From Streptomyces sp. NBC_01451 (GTDB lineage: Bacteria > Actinomycetota > Actinomycetes > Streptomycetales > Streptomycetaceae), in assembly GCF_036227485.1 (NCBI RefSeq), contig NZ_CP109479.1:6510001-6574000 (forward strand): a DNA stretch of 64,000 nucleotides. The letters are read 5' to 3'. A model generated the notes under the pieces. It was not told the origin of the DNA, made no database searches, and saw only the letters and a list, made by a program, of their open reading frames with translations. Below are positions 1-8,895 of this stretch, piece by piece (position 1 is the first letter of the stretch; the number at the start of each line of letters is the position of its first letter). The position numbers were made by a program, and so were the translations under genes.

Positions 1-40
1 GCAGCCCGAAGGGTGCCTCGTCGTTGCGATTCGCCTTCCT

Positions 41-1093
41 GTGCGAATCGTCGTGCTTGTGCTGGTCGTGCCGGTGCGCATGGTGTGGGACGGGCTCGTC
101 GCCGGCTGGCGCCTCCTGACGGACGCGGTGCTGCGGCCCCTCGGGCGGGCGCTGGCCTGGGTCGCGCGCGCCGTCCTCGTCTGGCCGTTCGTCGGGCTGT
201 GGCGGTATGTCGTCGTGCCCCTGGGCAAGGCGCTCGGATGGCTCGGGAACGTGCTCGTCGTCGTACCGCTGGTGTGGCTCTTCCGGCATGTGCTGACGCC
301 TCTCGGCCAGGGGATCCTCTGGGTGTTCCGGGGGATCGGCGCCGGGCTGGGGTGGCTCTACGCGCGCGTGCTCACGCCTGCCGGACACGGGGCGCTGTGG
401 GCACTCAGGGGGCTCGGGGCGGCGATCGCCGCCGTCGGGACCGGCGTGTACGGCGTCACCGTGTGGCTCGTGCGGTACCTGGTCGTGGTACCCGCGCGGT
501 GGCTGTACGAGTGGGTCCTCACGCCGGTCGGGAAGGCGATCGCCTGGTGTGTCCAGGGGCTCGCGTGGCTCGTGGCCATGGGGGTCACCGGGATCGGGTT
601 CGTCCTCCACTGGGTGCTGCGCCTGCTCCTCGTGCTGCCCGCGCTCGCGCTGTGGCGCTGGGTCCTGGTGCCCGTGGGACGCGTCCTCGCCGTGATCGGG
701 CGCGAGGTCGCCACCGCACTCGGGCACGCCTGGCGCATCGCCGGGCACATCTCCCTCACCGTCGGACGATTCCTGGGGACCCTCTTCCGGTGGGTCTTCG
801 TGGAGCCCGTGCGCTGGGCGTACCGGACCGTGCTGACGCCCGTCGGACACTTCGTCCGGGACGCCGTACTGCGGCCCGCCGCCGAGGCCGCGCGCAGTGT
901 GGGACGGGTCACCCGGCAGACGCTGGCCGCGGCGCGCGACTCGGCACGACAGGCACGGGCCGACTTCCGCCGGATGCTCTTCGGGGAGACCCGCGCGGAG
1001 CAGCCGAAGGCGGTCCCGGTGCCCCGGCGGGAACCAGGAAGCGCCGACGGACGTACTCTTGGTAGCAGTACGACCGCACTCACGAAGGACTGA
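41..1093 (+). CDS. repeat-containing integral membrane protein, possibly 5'-partial
   Basis: The protein has about 350 residues and is strongly hydrophobic over its first 270, with no recognisable enzyme domain. A motif of the form W-x(3)-V-L-T-P-x-G-x(3)-A recurs about seven times at roughly 40-50 residue intervals (VLRPLGRAL, VVPLGKALG, VLTPLGQGI, VLTPAGHGA, VLTPVGKAI, VLVPVGRVL, VLTPVGHFV). This suggests an array of similar membrane hairpins. The tail (about residues 285-350) is soluble, Arg/Ala-rich and probably cytoplasmic. The first usable start is GTG at 41, but the frame stays open to the window edge, so the true start may lie outside. It is followed 48 bp later by the TIGR03936-type gene. 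The function is unknown. Confidence 0.7.
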   Translation: MRIVVLVLVVPVRMVWDGLVAGWRLLTDAVLRPLGRALAWVARAVLVWPFVGLWRYVVVPLGKALGWLGNVLVVVPLVWLFRHVLTPLGQGILWVFRGIGAGLGWLYARVLTPAGHGALWALRGLGAAIAAVGTGVYGVTVWLVRYLVVVPARWLYEWVLTPVGKAIAWCVQGLAWLVAMGVTGIGFVLHWVLRLLLVLPALALWRWVLVPVGRVLAVIGREVATALGHAWRIAGHISLTVGRFLGTLFRWVFVEPVRWAYRTVLTPVGHFVRDAVLRPAAEAARSVGRVTRQTLAAARDSARQARADFRRMLFGETRAEQPKAVPVPRREPGSADGRTLGSSTTALTKD

Positions 1094-1141
1094 GCGACAC
1101 TGGGCAAGCGACAGCCCGAAGGCCCGCCGCCCGCACCCGCG

Positions 1142-1954
1142 GTGCAGCGCATCCGACTGCGCTACACCAAGCGTGGCCGCCTCCGGTTCACCAGCCACCG
1201 TGATTTCCAGCGCGCTTTCGAGCGTGCGCTGCGCCGCGCCGAGGTGCCGATGGCCTACTCGGCGGGGTTCACGCCGCATCCGAAGGTGTCGTACGCCAAT
1301 GCCGCAGCCACCGGCACGGGCAGTGAGGCCGAGTACCTGGAGATCGCGCTCACCGAAGCGCGCGATCCCGACAAGCTGCGCGAGCTGCTCGACGAGTCGC
1401 TGCCCACCGGGCTCGACATCGTCGACGCGGTCGAGGCCCGGACCTCCGGGCTCGCCGACCGGCTCACGGCTTCCGTGTGGGAGCTGCGGCTGGAGGGTGT
1501 GGCGCCCGAGGACGCGCGCCGCGCCGTCGACATCTTCAACGCCGCCGAGACCGTCGAGGTCCAGCGCCTCGCCAAGAACGGCATGAGAACCTTCGATGCC
1601 CGAGGTCCGGTCGAGGGCCTTGAGGCATTCGAAGCAGGTGTTGAAGCAGGCGTCGGGACAAATGGTGAGACGTACAGTCCCCAGCCTGATAGGCCGACCG
1701 ACCAGCCTTGTGCGATACTGCGGCTGGTTGTTCGGCACGTGACGCCTGCTGTTCGACCCGACGACGTTCTGTCCGGTCTTCGCGCCGTGGCCGACCTGGC
1801 GCCGCCGGTCCCCGTAGGGGTGACCAGGCTGGCGCAGGGGCTGTTCGATGAAGAGACCGGCACGGTGACCGACCCGCTCGCGCCCGACCGCGAGGCAGCG
1901 GTGGCCCTCTCCATGGCCACTTCGACTGCCGCCGCGTCGCAGGCGCCGGCGTAA
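1142..1954 (+). CDS. TIGR03936 family (DUF2344) radical-SAM-linked protein
   Basis: This 270-residue protein begins with the family signature QRIRLRYTKRGRLRFTSHRDF and continues through an AGFTPHPK segment. That matches the DUF2344 domain, which in many bacteria lies beside or is fused to a TIGR03960 radical SAM protein. The family is conserved upstream of RNase E and L21 in actinobacteria, and its biochemical role is not established. I used the GTG at 1142. The reading frame extends upstream without a stop to a CTG at 1100 preceded by AAGGAC, so a slightly longer N-terminus is possible. Confidence 0.85.
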   Translation: MQRIRLRYTKRGRLRFTSHRDFQRAFERALRRAEVPMAYSAGFTPHPKVSYANAAATGTGSEAEYLEIALTEARDPDKLRELLDESLPTGLDIVDAVEARTSGLADRLTASVWELRLEGVAPEDARRAVDIFNAAETVEVQRLAKNGMRTFDARGPVEGLEAFEAGVEAGVGTNGETYSPQPDRPTDQPCAILRLVVRHVTPAVRPDDVLSGLRAVADLAPPVPVGVTRLAQGLFDEETGTVTDPLAPDREAAVALSMATSTAAASQAPA

Positions 1955-2218
1955 GGAAGGTCCCGCGAAGGGACGCACGTCGTAGCGCCGCCCTCGGACT
2001 CGGGAGCCACCTGGGTCGGGCAGCGCACCGACCACAAGACTTTCGCCAGGCCGTACGCAACATGGCGTGCGGAACCGGCGAGACAGGACACAGAGAGCTC
2101 CCGTGCGGCGCCCGCGCCCCGGACGGCGGCACCGCGCACTGCGCGAGCCGCGGACGTCACCGGCCCCAAGCCGGACCAGGTGCGCGGCGCCCGGGAGCCT
2201 GACGGGAGAACCGCCCGC
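1955..2218 (+). other. long GC-rich intergenic/5' leader before the RNase E gene
   Basis: These 264 bp carry no convincing gene. The stretch is rich in short inverted repeats and would form a structured 5' leader of the RNase E mRNA. In enterobacteria rne is autoregulated through its 5' UTR; whether this leader does the same is inference only. Confidence 0.35.
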
Positions 2219-5200
2219 ATGCTTGAGCCGACCGAAACCGCTTCGGAGCCCACTGAGGGTTCCGCACACGACACCCCCAGCGACACCCTGCCGCCGCGCC
2301 GACGGCGCCGTGCGGCGTCCCGCCCCGCGGGACCGCCCGTCGCCGGGACCGAGGCCGCCGCTGTGGCCGAGACCACAGCGCCGGCCATACCGGCCGCAGA
2401 GGCCGACAGGCCTGCTGAGGCCGACCAGGCCGCAGAGACCGATCAGCCCGCCGGGAACACCGAGGAAGAGGCCGCGCCCGCTCCTCGTACGCGTCGTCGG
2501 GCCACCCGGCGCGCGTCCGCGCCCGCCGGTGCGCCTGCCGCGACCGCCGTATCCGCCCCGACTGCCGAGGAGAGCGGCGAGCAGGGCGAGAAGAACGACG
2601 AGGAGAGCGTGGCCGCCGAGGCCCCCGCCGTCGTGGAGGAGGCCGCCGCGCCTGCTCCGCGTGCCCGTCGTCGGGCCACCCGCCGGGTCTCCGCGCCCGT
2701 CGCCGAGGTCGAGACCGAGGCAGCCGCCCCGGAGGCTCCCGCCCCCGTGGAAGAGGCACCCGCGGCACCCGCGCCTGTCGCCGAGGCCGCCAAGACCGAG
2801 AAGGCCGAGGCGGAAGCCGAGCCCGAGACCGCCGACGCCGAGGACGCCGCGCCGCGTCGCGGGCGTCGCCGGGTCGCCCGTAAGGCCGCCGTCGGGTTCT
2901 CCGCGCCCGCGCCCGCCGTCAGGAACGGTGAGAGCGAGGGCGGGCGGCGTCCCGCGCGTCCCGCGGTCGCCGTGTTCCAGGCGCCCGTCTTCACCGAGCC
3001 GATGTTCCAGACGGCCGAGCGGGCCGCCGCGGCGGCTGCCGCCGAGGCGGCCGAGGACGTCGAGGAGCTCGAAGCTCCGGAAGAGGCCGTCGAGGCCGCT
3101 CCGGTCGCCGAGACCGTCGTCGAGGAGCAGGCGCCCCGCCGCCGGCGCCGTCGCCGGGGTGGCGACGAGGAGCCCGTGGCCGCCGCGCCCGTCGTGGCCG
3201 AGGAGCCGGAGGAGACGGACGGCGTCGACGACGCCTACGAGTCCGCCGAGGACAACGCCGACAGCGACGACGACGGCGAGGAGGAGGGCCCCGGTTCGCG
3301 CCGGCGCCGCCGCCGCGGCGGCCGTCGCAGGCGCCGGGGCGAGTCCGCCGACTCCGACAGCGACTCCGGGGACGACGACTACGCGGGCGAGCAGGCCGCG
3401 CGTGCCGACGAGGACGCCCCGGACACCGCCGACCAGGTGGACGAGGACGCCGAGGAGGACGAGCGCGACGAGCCGGGCGGTTCAGGTTCCGCCAGCAGCC
3501 GTCGTCGGCGCCGTCGTCGGCGTCGCGCCGGTGACTCGTCGGGCGAGAGCGAGCCCGTGATCGCCGACAGCGACCCCGAGCGCACGGTCGTCAAGGTCCG
3601 TGAGCCGCGCGCCAAGCGGGACGAGCACCCGAGCGACGAGGTGCAGTCCATCAAGGGCTCGACGCGCCTCGAAGCCAAGAAGCAGCGCCGCCGGGAAGGC
3701 CGTGAGCAGGGGCGCCGACGCGTTCCGATCATCACCGAGGCCGAGTTCCTGGCCCGCCGCGAGGCTGTCGAACGCGTGATGGTCGTACGCCAGTACGGCG
3801 ACCGCACCCAGATCGGTGTCCTTGAGGACAACGTGCTCGTCGAGCACTACGTCAACAAGGAGCAGTCGACCTCGTACGTCGGCAACGTCTACCTGGGCAA
3901 GGTCCAGAACGTGCTGCCCTCCATGGAGGCCGCGTTCATCGACATCGGCAAGGGGCGCAACGCCGTCCTGTACGCCGGTGAGGTCAACTTCGAGGCGCTG
4001 GGGATGGCCCACGGGCCGCGGCGCATCGAGAGCGCCCTGAAGTCCGGCCAGCCGGTGCTCGTGCAGGTCACGAAGGACCCGATCGGCCACAAGGGCGCCC
4101 GTCTGACCAGCCAGGTCTCGCTTCCCGGCCGCTACCTGGTCTACGTCCCCGAGGGGTCGATGACCGGCATCAGCCGCAAGCTGCCCGACACCGAGCGCGC
4201 GCGTCTGAAGACCATCCTCAAGAAGATCGTCCCCGAGGACGCGGGCGTCATCGTGCGCACCGCCGCCGAGGGCGCGAGCGAGGACGAGCTGCGCCGCGAC
4301 GTCGAACGGCTCCAGGCGCAGTGGGAGGACATCCAGAAGAAGTCGAAGAGCGGCAACGCGCCGACCCTGCTGTACGGCGAGCCGGACATGACCGTCCGCG
4401 TCGTGCGCGACATCTTCAACGAGGACTTCACCAAGGTCATCGTCAGCGGTGACGAGGCCTGGCAGACCATCCAGGGGTACGTGTCCCACGTGGCCCCGGA
4501 CCTGGTCGACCGCCTGTCGAAGTGGACCTCCGAGGTCGACGTCTTCGCGACGTACCGCATCGACGAGCAGCTCGCCAAGGCGCTCGACCGCAAGGTGTGG
4601 CTGCCCAGCGGCGGTTCGCTGGTGATCGACAAGACCGAGGCGATGATCGTCGTCGACGTCAACACCGGCAAGTTCACCGGCCAGGGCGGCAACCTGGAGG
4701 AGACGGTCACCAGGAACAACCTGGAGGCGGCCGAGGAGATCGTGCGCCAGCTGCGGCTGCGCGACCTGGGCGGCATCGTCGTCATCGACTTCATCGACAT
4801 GGTCCTGGAGTCGAACCGGGATCTCGTGCTGCGCCGCCTGCTGGAGTGCCTGGGCCGCGACCGTACGAAGCACCAGGTGGCGGAGGTCACCTCGCTGGGC
4901 CTGGTCCAGATGACCCGGAAGCGCGTCGGACAGGGCCTCCTGGAGTCCTTCTCCGAGACCTGCGTCCACTGCAACGGCCGCGGTGTCATCGTGCACATGG
5001 AACAGCCGACCTCCAGCGGAGGCGGCGGCAAGCGCAAGAAGCGCGGCCGTGGCGGCGCCGAGCACGAGCAGGGACTCGATCACACCCACGAGCACGACGT
5101 GATCGCGGACACGGACGCGGACGAGGACGTGGACGTGGAGGAGACGGCGGCCGAGGTCGCGGCCCCGGAGCCCTTCTTCGAGCCCGACGACGAGCTGTAC

Positions 5201-6079
5201 AACAGCGCTGCCGAGGCGGAGGCCGCGGCCGGCCGCGGTGGCCGTTCGAGGCGGCGCGCGAGCAGGCGGGCCTCGGCTCCGGCCGGTGCGCCCAGGGGCG
5301 AGTCCCGTGGATCCCACGGACGTGGCTCCGACGCCCGTACTGCCGAGTCCGTCGTCGCCGAGGCCCCGGTGGTCGCGGACACGGCTCCGGGTGTGGTTCC
5401 GGAGGTCGTGGCGCACGCCGAGCCCGTGGCTGTCGAGGATCCGGTCGTCGAGACGCCGGTTGCCGAGACGCCGGTTGCCGAGGCGCCGGTCGTCGAGGCG
5501 CCGGTCGCGGTGCAGGACGACGCGGCTCCCAAGGGGCGTACGCGTCGCCGGGCCACCCGCAAGGTGACGGCTCCGGCCGGTTCGCCGAAGGCGTCCGACG
5601 AGGCCGTGGCCGAGACCGTGGTGACGGTCGTCGCCGAGACGGTCGTGGAGCCCGTGGCGGCCCCGGCCGAGGTCCCCGTGGACACCGCGGTGGCCGCGCC
5701 GGCCGACAGTGCGGCTCCGGCCCGGCCGCGGCGACGTGCCGTGCGCAAGGCCACCGCGCCCGCCTCGTCCGCGGAGGCGGCTGTCGTGGTCGTCCCGATG
5801 GCCACCGAGGCTGTTTCGGCGCCTGTCGATGCCGCCGAGGACGAGGACGCGGTTCCCGCCAGGAAGACGGCGCGCAAGACCGCCGCCAAGAAGGCGACCA
5901 CGGCCAAGAAGACCGTCGCGAAGAAGACCGCGGCGGTGAAGAAGACGGCTGCCAAGAAGACGACGACGGCCGCCAAGAAGGCCACGGTGAAGAAGACCTC
6001 GTCGGCGGCCTCGAAGAAGACGGCAGCCGCGGCCGAGCAGTCGGCGCAGACGTCGGTCTCGGCGGGCACGGAGGGCTGA
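2219..6079 (+). CDS. rne: ribonuclease E/G family endoribonuclease
   Basis: This 1286-residue RNase E/G cleaves single-stranded RNA in mRNA turnover and rRNA maturation. The S1 RNA-binding fold lies near residues 550-590 (SYVGNVYLGKVQNVLPSMEA, then IDIGKGRNA). The DNase-I-like catalytic core carries VDVNTGKFTG (about 813) and the metal-binding VIDFIDM (about 857). The Zn-link that pairs protomers is CVHCNGRG (about 915). As in other Streptomyces enzymes, the catalytic core is flanked on both sides by long low-complexity acidic and Arg-rich arms rather than only a C-terminal scaffold. Seven R-R-R-A-[ST]-R-[RK]-x-[ST]-A-P-like segments lie in these arms, and the tail is Lys/Ala-rich (about 1214-1271) like histone H1. 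I chose ATG 2219 because GGGAGA lies about 10 nt upstream. Confidence 0.93.
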   Translation: MLEPTETASEPTEGSAHDTPSDTLPPRRRRRAASRPAGPPVAGTEAAAVAETTAPAIPAAEADRPAEADQAAETDQPAGNTEEEAAPAPRTRRRATRRASAPAGAPAATAVSAPTAEESGEQGEKNDEESVAAEAPAVVEEAAAPAPRARRRATRRVSAPVAEVETEAAAPEAPAPVEEAPAAPAPVAEAAKTEKAEAEAEPETADAEDAAPRRGRRRVARKAAVGFSAPAPAVRNGESEGGRRPARPAVAVFQAPVFTEPMFQTAERAAAAAAAEAAEDVEELEAPEEAVEAAPVAETVVEEQAPRRRRRRRGGDEEPVAAAPVVAEEPEETDGVDDAYESAEDNADSDDDGEEEGPGSRRRRRRGGRRRRRGESADSDSDSGDDDYAGEQAARADEDAPDTADQVDEDAEEDERDEPGGSGSASSRRRRRRRRRAGDSSGESEPVIADSDPERTVVKVREPRAKRDEHPSDEVQSIKGSTRLEAKKQRRREGREQGRRRVPIITEAEFLARREAVERVMVVRQYGDRTQIGVLEDNVLVEHYVNKEQSTSYVGNVYLGKVQNVLPSMEAAFIDIGKGRNAVLYAGEVNFEALGMAHGPRRIESALKSGQPVLVQVTKDPIGHKGARLTSQVSLPGRYLVYVPEGSMTGISRKLPDTERARLKTILKKIVPEDAGVIVRTAAEGASEDELRRDVERLQAQWEDIQKKSKSGNAPTLLYGEPDMTVRVVRDIFNEDFTKVIVSGDEAWQTIQGYVSHVAPDLVDRLSKWTSEVDVFATYRIDEQLAKALDRKVWLPSGGSLVIDKTEAMIVVDVNTGKFTGQGGNLEETVTRNNLEAAEEIVRQLRLRDLGGIVVIDFIDMVLESNRDLVLRRLLECLGRDRTKHQVAEVTSLGLVQMTRKRVGQGLLESFSETCVHCNGRGVIVHMEQPTSSGGGGKRKKRGRGGAEHEQGLDHTHEHDVIADTDADEDVDVEETAAEVAAPEPFFEPDDELYNSAAEAEAAAGRGGRSRRRASRRASAPAGAPRGESRGSHGRGSDARTAESVVAEAPVVADTAPGVVPEVVAHAEPVAVEDPVVETPVAETPVAEAPVVEAPVAVQDDAAPKGRTRRRATRKVTAPAGSPKASDEAVAETVVTVVAETVVEPVAAPAEVPVDTAVAAPADSAAPARPRRRAVRKATAPASSAEAAVVVVPMATEAVSAPVDAAEDEDAVPARKTARKTAAKKATTAKKTVAKKTAAVKKTAAKKTTTAAKKATVKKTSSAASKKTAAAAEQSAQTSVSAGTEG

Positions 6080-6228
6080 TCCCCTCCCCGGCCTTCCGGG
6101 CCGGTGGTACGGCGGTGCGGCGGTCCGTCCGGTTACTCCGGGCGGGCCGCCGTCGTCGTGGGCCGTGGTGGACCGTCGGGTCAAGTGGCGGGTTTGTGGG
6201 CCTCGTCGGTGGGGGAGAGGGGCTCGGT
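6080..6228. other. intergenic region between rne and rplU with a short hairpin
   Basis: No gene is seen here. A compact GC hairpin just after the rne stop (CCGGCC-TT-CCGGGCCGG, about 6088-6104) may end or attenuate rne transcription. The rest is GC-rich filler up to the rplU promoter. Confidence 0.4.
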
Positions 6229-6257
6229 TTGACCCGTTCAGGTCGGGCCCGTAATCT
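6229..6257 (+). promoter_or_regulatory. HrdB-type promoter for rplU-rpmA(-obg)
   Basis: TTGACC (6229-6234), a 17-nt spacer and TAATCT (6252-6257) match the vegetative sigma-70 consensus in both hexamers and spacing. Transcription would begin near 6264, leaving a leader of about 158 nt before rplU. Confidence 0.75.
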
Positions 6258-6263
6258 TGAGCG

Positions 6264-6421
6264 TCGGCATGTCCACAGTTTTTTTCCGCGACATGCCACA
6301 TCCCCGTAAACCTCATCCTCCTGAGCACCGGGCTTTCGGTGCGGCGGGAGAGGCCACTCGCTTTTTTGCCGGGCGGCTGGACTGCGGGGGTGTCGTTCCC
6401 GAGCGAGAGAGTGAGATCTGC
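6264..6421 (+). promoter_or_regulatory. rplU 5' leader, candidate ribosomal-protein autoregulatory RNA
   Basis: The leader predicted from the promoter is unusually long for this GC-rich genome. It contains a T-rich run near 6284, a perfect GCACCG...CGGTGC hairpin (6325-6342) and a T6 run at 6362-6367 before the GAGAGAGTGAGA ribosome-binding region. The arrangement suggests control of L21/L27 synthesis, but I do not recognise a known leader family. Confidence 0.35.
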
Positions 6422-6742
6422 GTGTACGCCATCGTGCGCAGCGGTGGTCGCCAGCACAAGGTTGCTGTCGGCGACATCGTTGAGGTTGACAAGATTTCCA
6501 CTGCCAAGGTTGGCGACACGGTCGAGCTCTCGACCCTGCTCGTTGTCGACGGCGACGCCGTGACCAGCGACCCGTGGGTCCTGGCCGGCATCAAGGTCCA
6601 GGCCGAGATCGTGGATCACCACAAGGGCGTCAAGATCGACATCCTTCGCTACAAGAACAAGACCGGCTACCGCCGTCGTCAGGGCCACCGCCAGCAGTAC
6701 ACGGCGATCAAGGTCACTGAGATCCCCGCGGCTGCGAAGTAA
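6422..6742 (+). CDS. rplU: 50S ribosomal protein L21
   Basis: This 106-residue protein matches bL21 throughout: [13 protein letters not shown] at the N-terminus, a KVGDTVEL strand and the basic [15 protein letters not shown] segment that contacts 23S rRNA. The GTG start at 6422 follows a purine-rich GAGAGAGTGAGA. It is cotranscribed with rpmA, whose start is 14 nt after the stop, as in nearly all bacteria. Confidence 0.97.
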   Translation: MYAIVRSGGRQHKVAVGDIVEVDKISTAKVGDTVELSTLLVVDGDAVTSDPWVLAGIKVQAEIVDHHKGVKIDILRYKNKTGYRRRQGHRQQYTAIKVTEIPAAAK

Positions 6743-6756
6743 GGGACTGAGGAGAG

Positions 6757-7011
6757 ATGGCACACAAGAAGGGCGCATCGTCCACCCGGAACGGTCGCGA
6801 CTCAAATGCTCAGCGGCTCGGCGTGAAGCGCTTCGGCGGTCAGGTCGTCAACGCCGGTGAGATCCTGGTCCGCCAGCGTGGCACCCACTTCCACCCCGGC
6901 GCGAGCGTCGGCCGTGGCAAGGACGACACGCTGTTCGCGCTGGCCGCCGGTGCGGTGGAGTTCGGTACCCACCGTGGCCGCAAGGTCGTGAACATCGTTC
7001 CGGTCGCCTGA
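6757..7011 (+). CDS. rpmA: 50S ribosomal protein L27
   Basis: This 84-residue bL27 protein begins [16 protein letters not shown], the N-terminal tail that reaches into the peptidyl-transferase centre. Its length and C-terminus are canonical. The start is supported by GAGGAGAG directly upstream. It is the second gene of the rplU operon and precedes obg, the classical L21-L27-Obg order linking ribosome assembly proteins with an assembly GTPase. Confidence 0.97.
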   Translation: MAHKKGASSTRNGRDSNAQRLGVKRFGGQVVNAGEILVRQRGTHFHPGASVGRGKDDTLFALAAGAVEFGTHRGRKVVNIVPVA

Positions 7012-7026
7012 TCGGTTCTTTCGCGA

Positions 7027-7063
7027 GGCGGACCTCACTTCCCTCACGGGAAGCGGGTCCGCC
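7027..7063 (+). terminator. hairpin terminator after rpmA
   Basis: GGCGGACC pairs with GGTCCGCC, enclosing a second stem CTTCCC/GGGAAG, and CTTTCG follows. It lies 15 nt after the rpmA stop and may reduce read-through into obg. Confidence 0.65.
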
Positions 7064-7140
7064 TTTCGCGTGTTTCACCTGTGCGGAGAACTCGTGGTTC
7101 TCCGCCCGCAGACTTTCGTACGTAACTGGAGGCACATCCC

Positions 7141-8577
7141 ATGACCACCTTCGTGGACCGCGTCGAGCTGCATGTCGCCGCGGGTAGCGGAGGTCACGGC
7201 TGTGCCTCCGTCCACCGTGAGAAGTTCAAGCCGCTGGGCGGGCCCGACGGCGGCAACGGCGGACGCGGCGGTGACGTGATCCTCATCGTCGACCAGTCCG
7301 TCACCACGCTGCTCGACTACCACCACTCCCCGCACCGCAAGGCCACCAGCGGCAAGCCCGGCGAGGGCGGCAACCGGTCCGGCAAGGACGGGCAGGACCT
7401 GGTTCTGCCGGTGCCGGACGGGACCGTCGTCCTCGACAAGGACGGCAACGTGCTCGCCGACCTGGTCGGGCACGGGACCTCGTACGTCGCCGCGGAGGGC
7501 GGGCGGGGCGGGCTCGGCAACGCCGCGCTGTCCTCGGCCCGGCGCAAGGCGCCCGGGTTCGCGCTCCTCGGGGTGCCCGGGGGGCTGCAGGACATCGTCC
7601 TGGAGCTGAAGACGGTCGCCGACGTGGCGCTGGTCGGGTACCCGAGCGCCGGTAAGTCGTCGCTGATCTCGGTGCTCAGCGCGGCCAAGCCGAAGATCGC
7701 CGACTACCCGTTCACGACGCTCGTGCCCAACCTGGGTGTGGTGACCGCCGGTTCGACCGTCTACACCATCGCCGATGTGCCCGGGCTCATTCCCGGTGCC
7801 AGCCAGGGCAAGGGGCTCGGGCTGGAGTTCCTGCGGCACGTGGAGCGGTGCAGTGTGCTCGTGCATGTGCTCGACACGGCGACGCTGGAGTCCGAGCGTG
7901 ATCCCGTCTCCGACCTCGACATGATCGAGGAGGAGCTGAAGGAGTACGGGGGGCTGGGGAACCGGCCGCGGATCGTCGTCCTCAACAAGGTCGACGTGCC
8001 GGACGGTCTGGACCTCGCCGAGATGGTGCGTCCCGAGCTGGAGGCTCGCGGATACCAGGTGTACGAGGTGTCCGCCGTCGCCCATATCGGGCTGAAGGAG
8101 CTGTCGTTCGCGCTCGCCGAGGTCGTCGGCAAGGCGCGGGCCGCCAAGCCCAAGGACGAGGCGACCCGGATCGTCATCCGTCCGAAGGCCGTCGACGACG
8201 CGGGCTTCACCGTCGTCCAGGAGGAGGACGGGCTGTTCCGTGTGCGGGGCGAGAAGCCCGAACGCTGGGTCCGCCAGACCGACTTCAACAACGACGAGGC
8301 CGTCGGCTACCTCGCCGACCGGCTCAACCGCCTTGGTGTCGAGGACAAGTTGATGAAGGCCGGGGCCCGGTCGGGTGACGGCGTCGCCATCGGCCCCGAG
8401 GACAACGCCGTGGTGTTCGACTGGGAGCCCACGGTGATGGCGGGTGCGGAGATGCTGGGGCGGCGTGGGGAGGACCACCGGCTCGATGTGCCGCGGCCCG
8501 CTGCGCAGCGGCGGCGTGATCAGCAGGCGGAGCGGGACGAGGCGCAGCAGGAGTTCGACGACTTCGAGCCGTTCTAG
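7141..8577 (+). CDS. obg: GTPase Obg (ribosome assembly, development)
   Basis: This 478-residue Obg GTPase has the glycine-rich OBG fold at 1-155 ([24 protein letters not shown]). The G domain shows G1 GYPSAGKSS (about 166-174), G3 DVPGLIPG (about 212) and G4 NKVD (about 282-285). A C-terminal OCT domain is followed by an acidic tail. Obg binds the 50S subunit and couples GTP state to growth; in Streptomyces it influences the onset of aerial development. GGAGG lies about 8 nt before the ATG. It is downstream of rpmA with a hairpin in between. Confidence 0.96.
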   Translation: MTTFVDRVELHVAAGSGGHGCASVHREKFKPLGGPDGGNGGRGGDVILIVDQSVTTLLDYHHSPHRKATSGKPGEGGNRSGKDGQDLVLPVPDGTVVLDKDGNVLADLVGHGTSYVAAEGGRGGLGNAALSSARRKAPGFALLGVPGGLQDIVLELKTVADVALVGYPSAGKSSLISVLSAAKPKIADYPFTTLVPNLGVVTAGSTVYTIADVPGLIPGASQGKGLGLEFLRHVERCSVLVHVLDTATLESERDPVSDLDMIEEELKEYGGLGNRPRIVVLNKVDVPDGLDLAEMVRPELEARGYQVYEVSAVAHIGLKELSFALAEVVGKARAAKPKDEATRIVIRPKAVDDAGFTVVQEEDGLFRVRGEKPERWVRQTDFNNDEAVGYLADRLNRLGVEDKLMKAGARSGDGVAIGPEDNAVVFDWEPTVMAGAEMLGRRGEDHRLDVPRPAAQRRRDQQAERDEAQQEFDDFEPF

Positions 8578-8651
8578 GGGGTTCGCCGGGGGTGCGGTGG
8601 GGGTGCCGGGGTGTGTTTCGCCCCCGCCGCCCCTACCCGTCCCATCCTGTT

Positions 8652-8722
8652 CCTGGGGGCTGCGCCCCCAGACCCCCCTTCGCGCTGAACGCGCTCGTCC
8701 TCAAGCGCCGGACGGGCTGGAT
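8652..8722. repeat. Streptomyces-type intergenic GC repeat with hairpin
   Basis: TGGGGGCTGCGCCCCCA forms a hairpin and is followed by an AGACCCCCCTTCGC...CAAGCGCCGGACGGGCTGGA-like tail. Sequences of this form are scattered between genes in many Streptomyces genomes and usually sit at gene ends. Here it lies after obg in the 318-bp gap before the phosphatase gene and may act as a terminator. Confidence 0.5.
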
Positions 8723-8895
8723 GGTGCGGGCCGGCGCTGAGAAGGTGCCGGCCCGGTTGTAACGACCCCGCCGGTGATGCCGTGCGTGACGTTTCCTATG
8801 ATCTCCCTCTGGTTCATTCCTCAGGGGGTCTCCTCTTCGTCGTGTCGTGGAGCTTCCGTAGGTCCAAGAGGCCTCCCAGGCAACGGAGTTCGACG

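Noticed and set aside
3482-6805. A very long open frame on the minus strand opposite rne and rplU
   Set aside because: It is the GC-biased shadow of RNase E; no start context, composition is Gly/Arg/Leu-rich nonsense and it runs through rplU.
8652-8722. GC-rich intergenic segment considered as a mobile element end
   Set aside because: It matches the common Streptomyces intergenic hairpin repeat form; no transposase or duplication is nearby.
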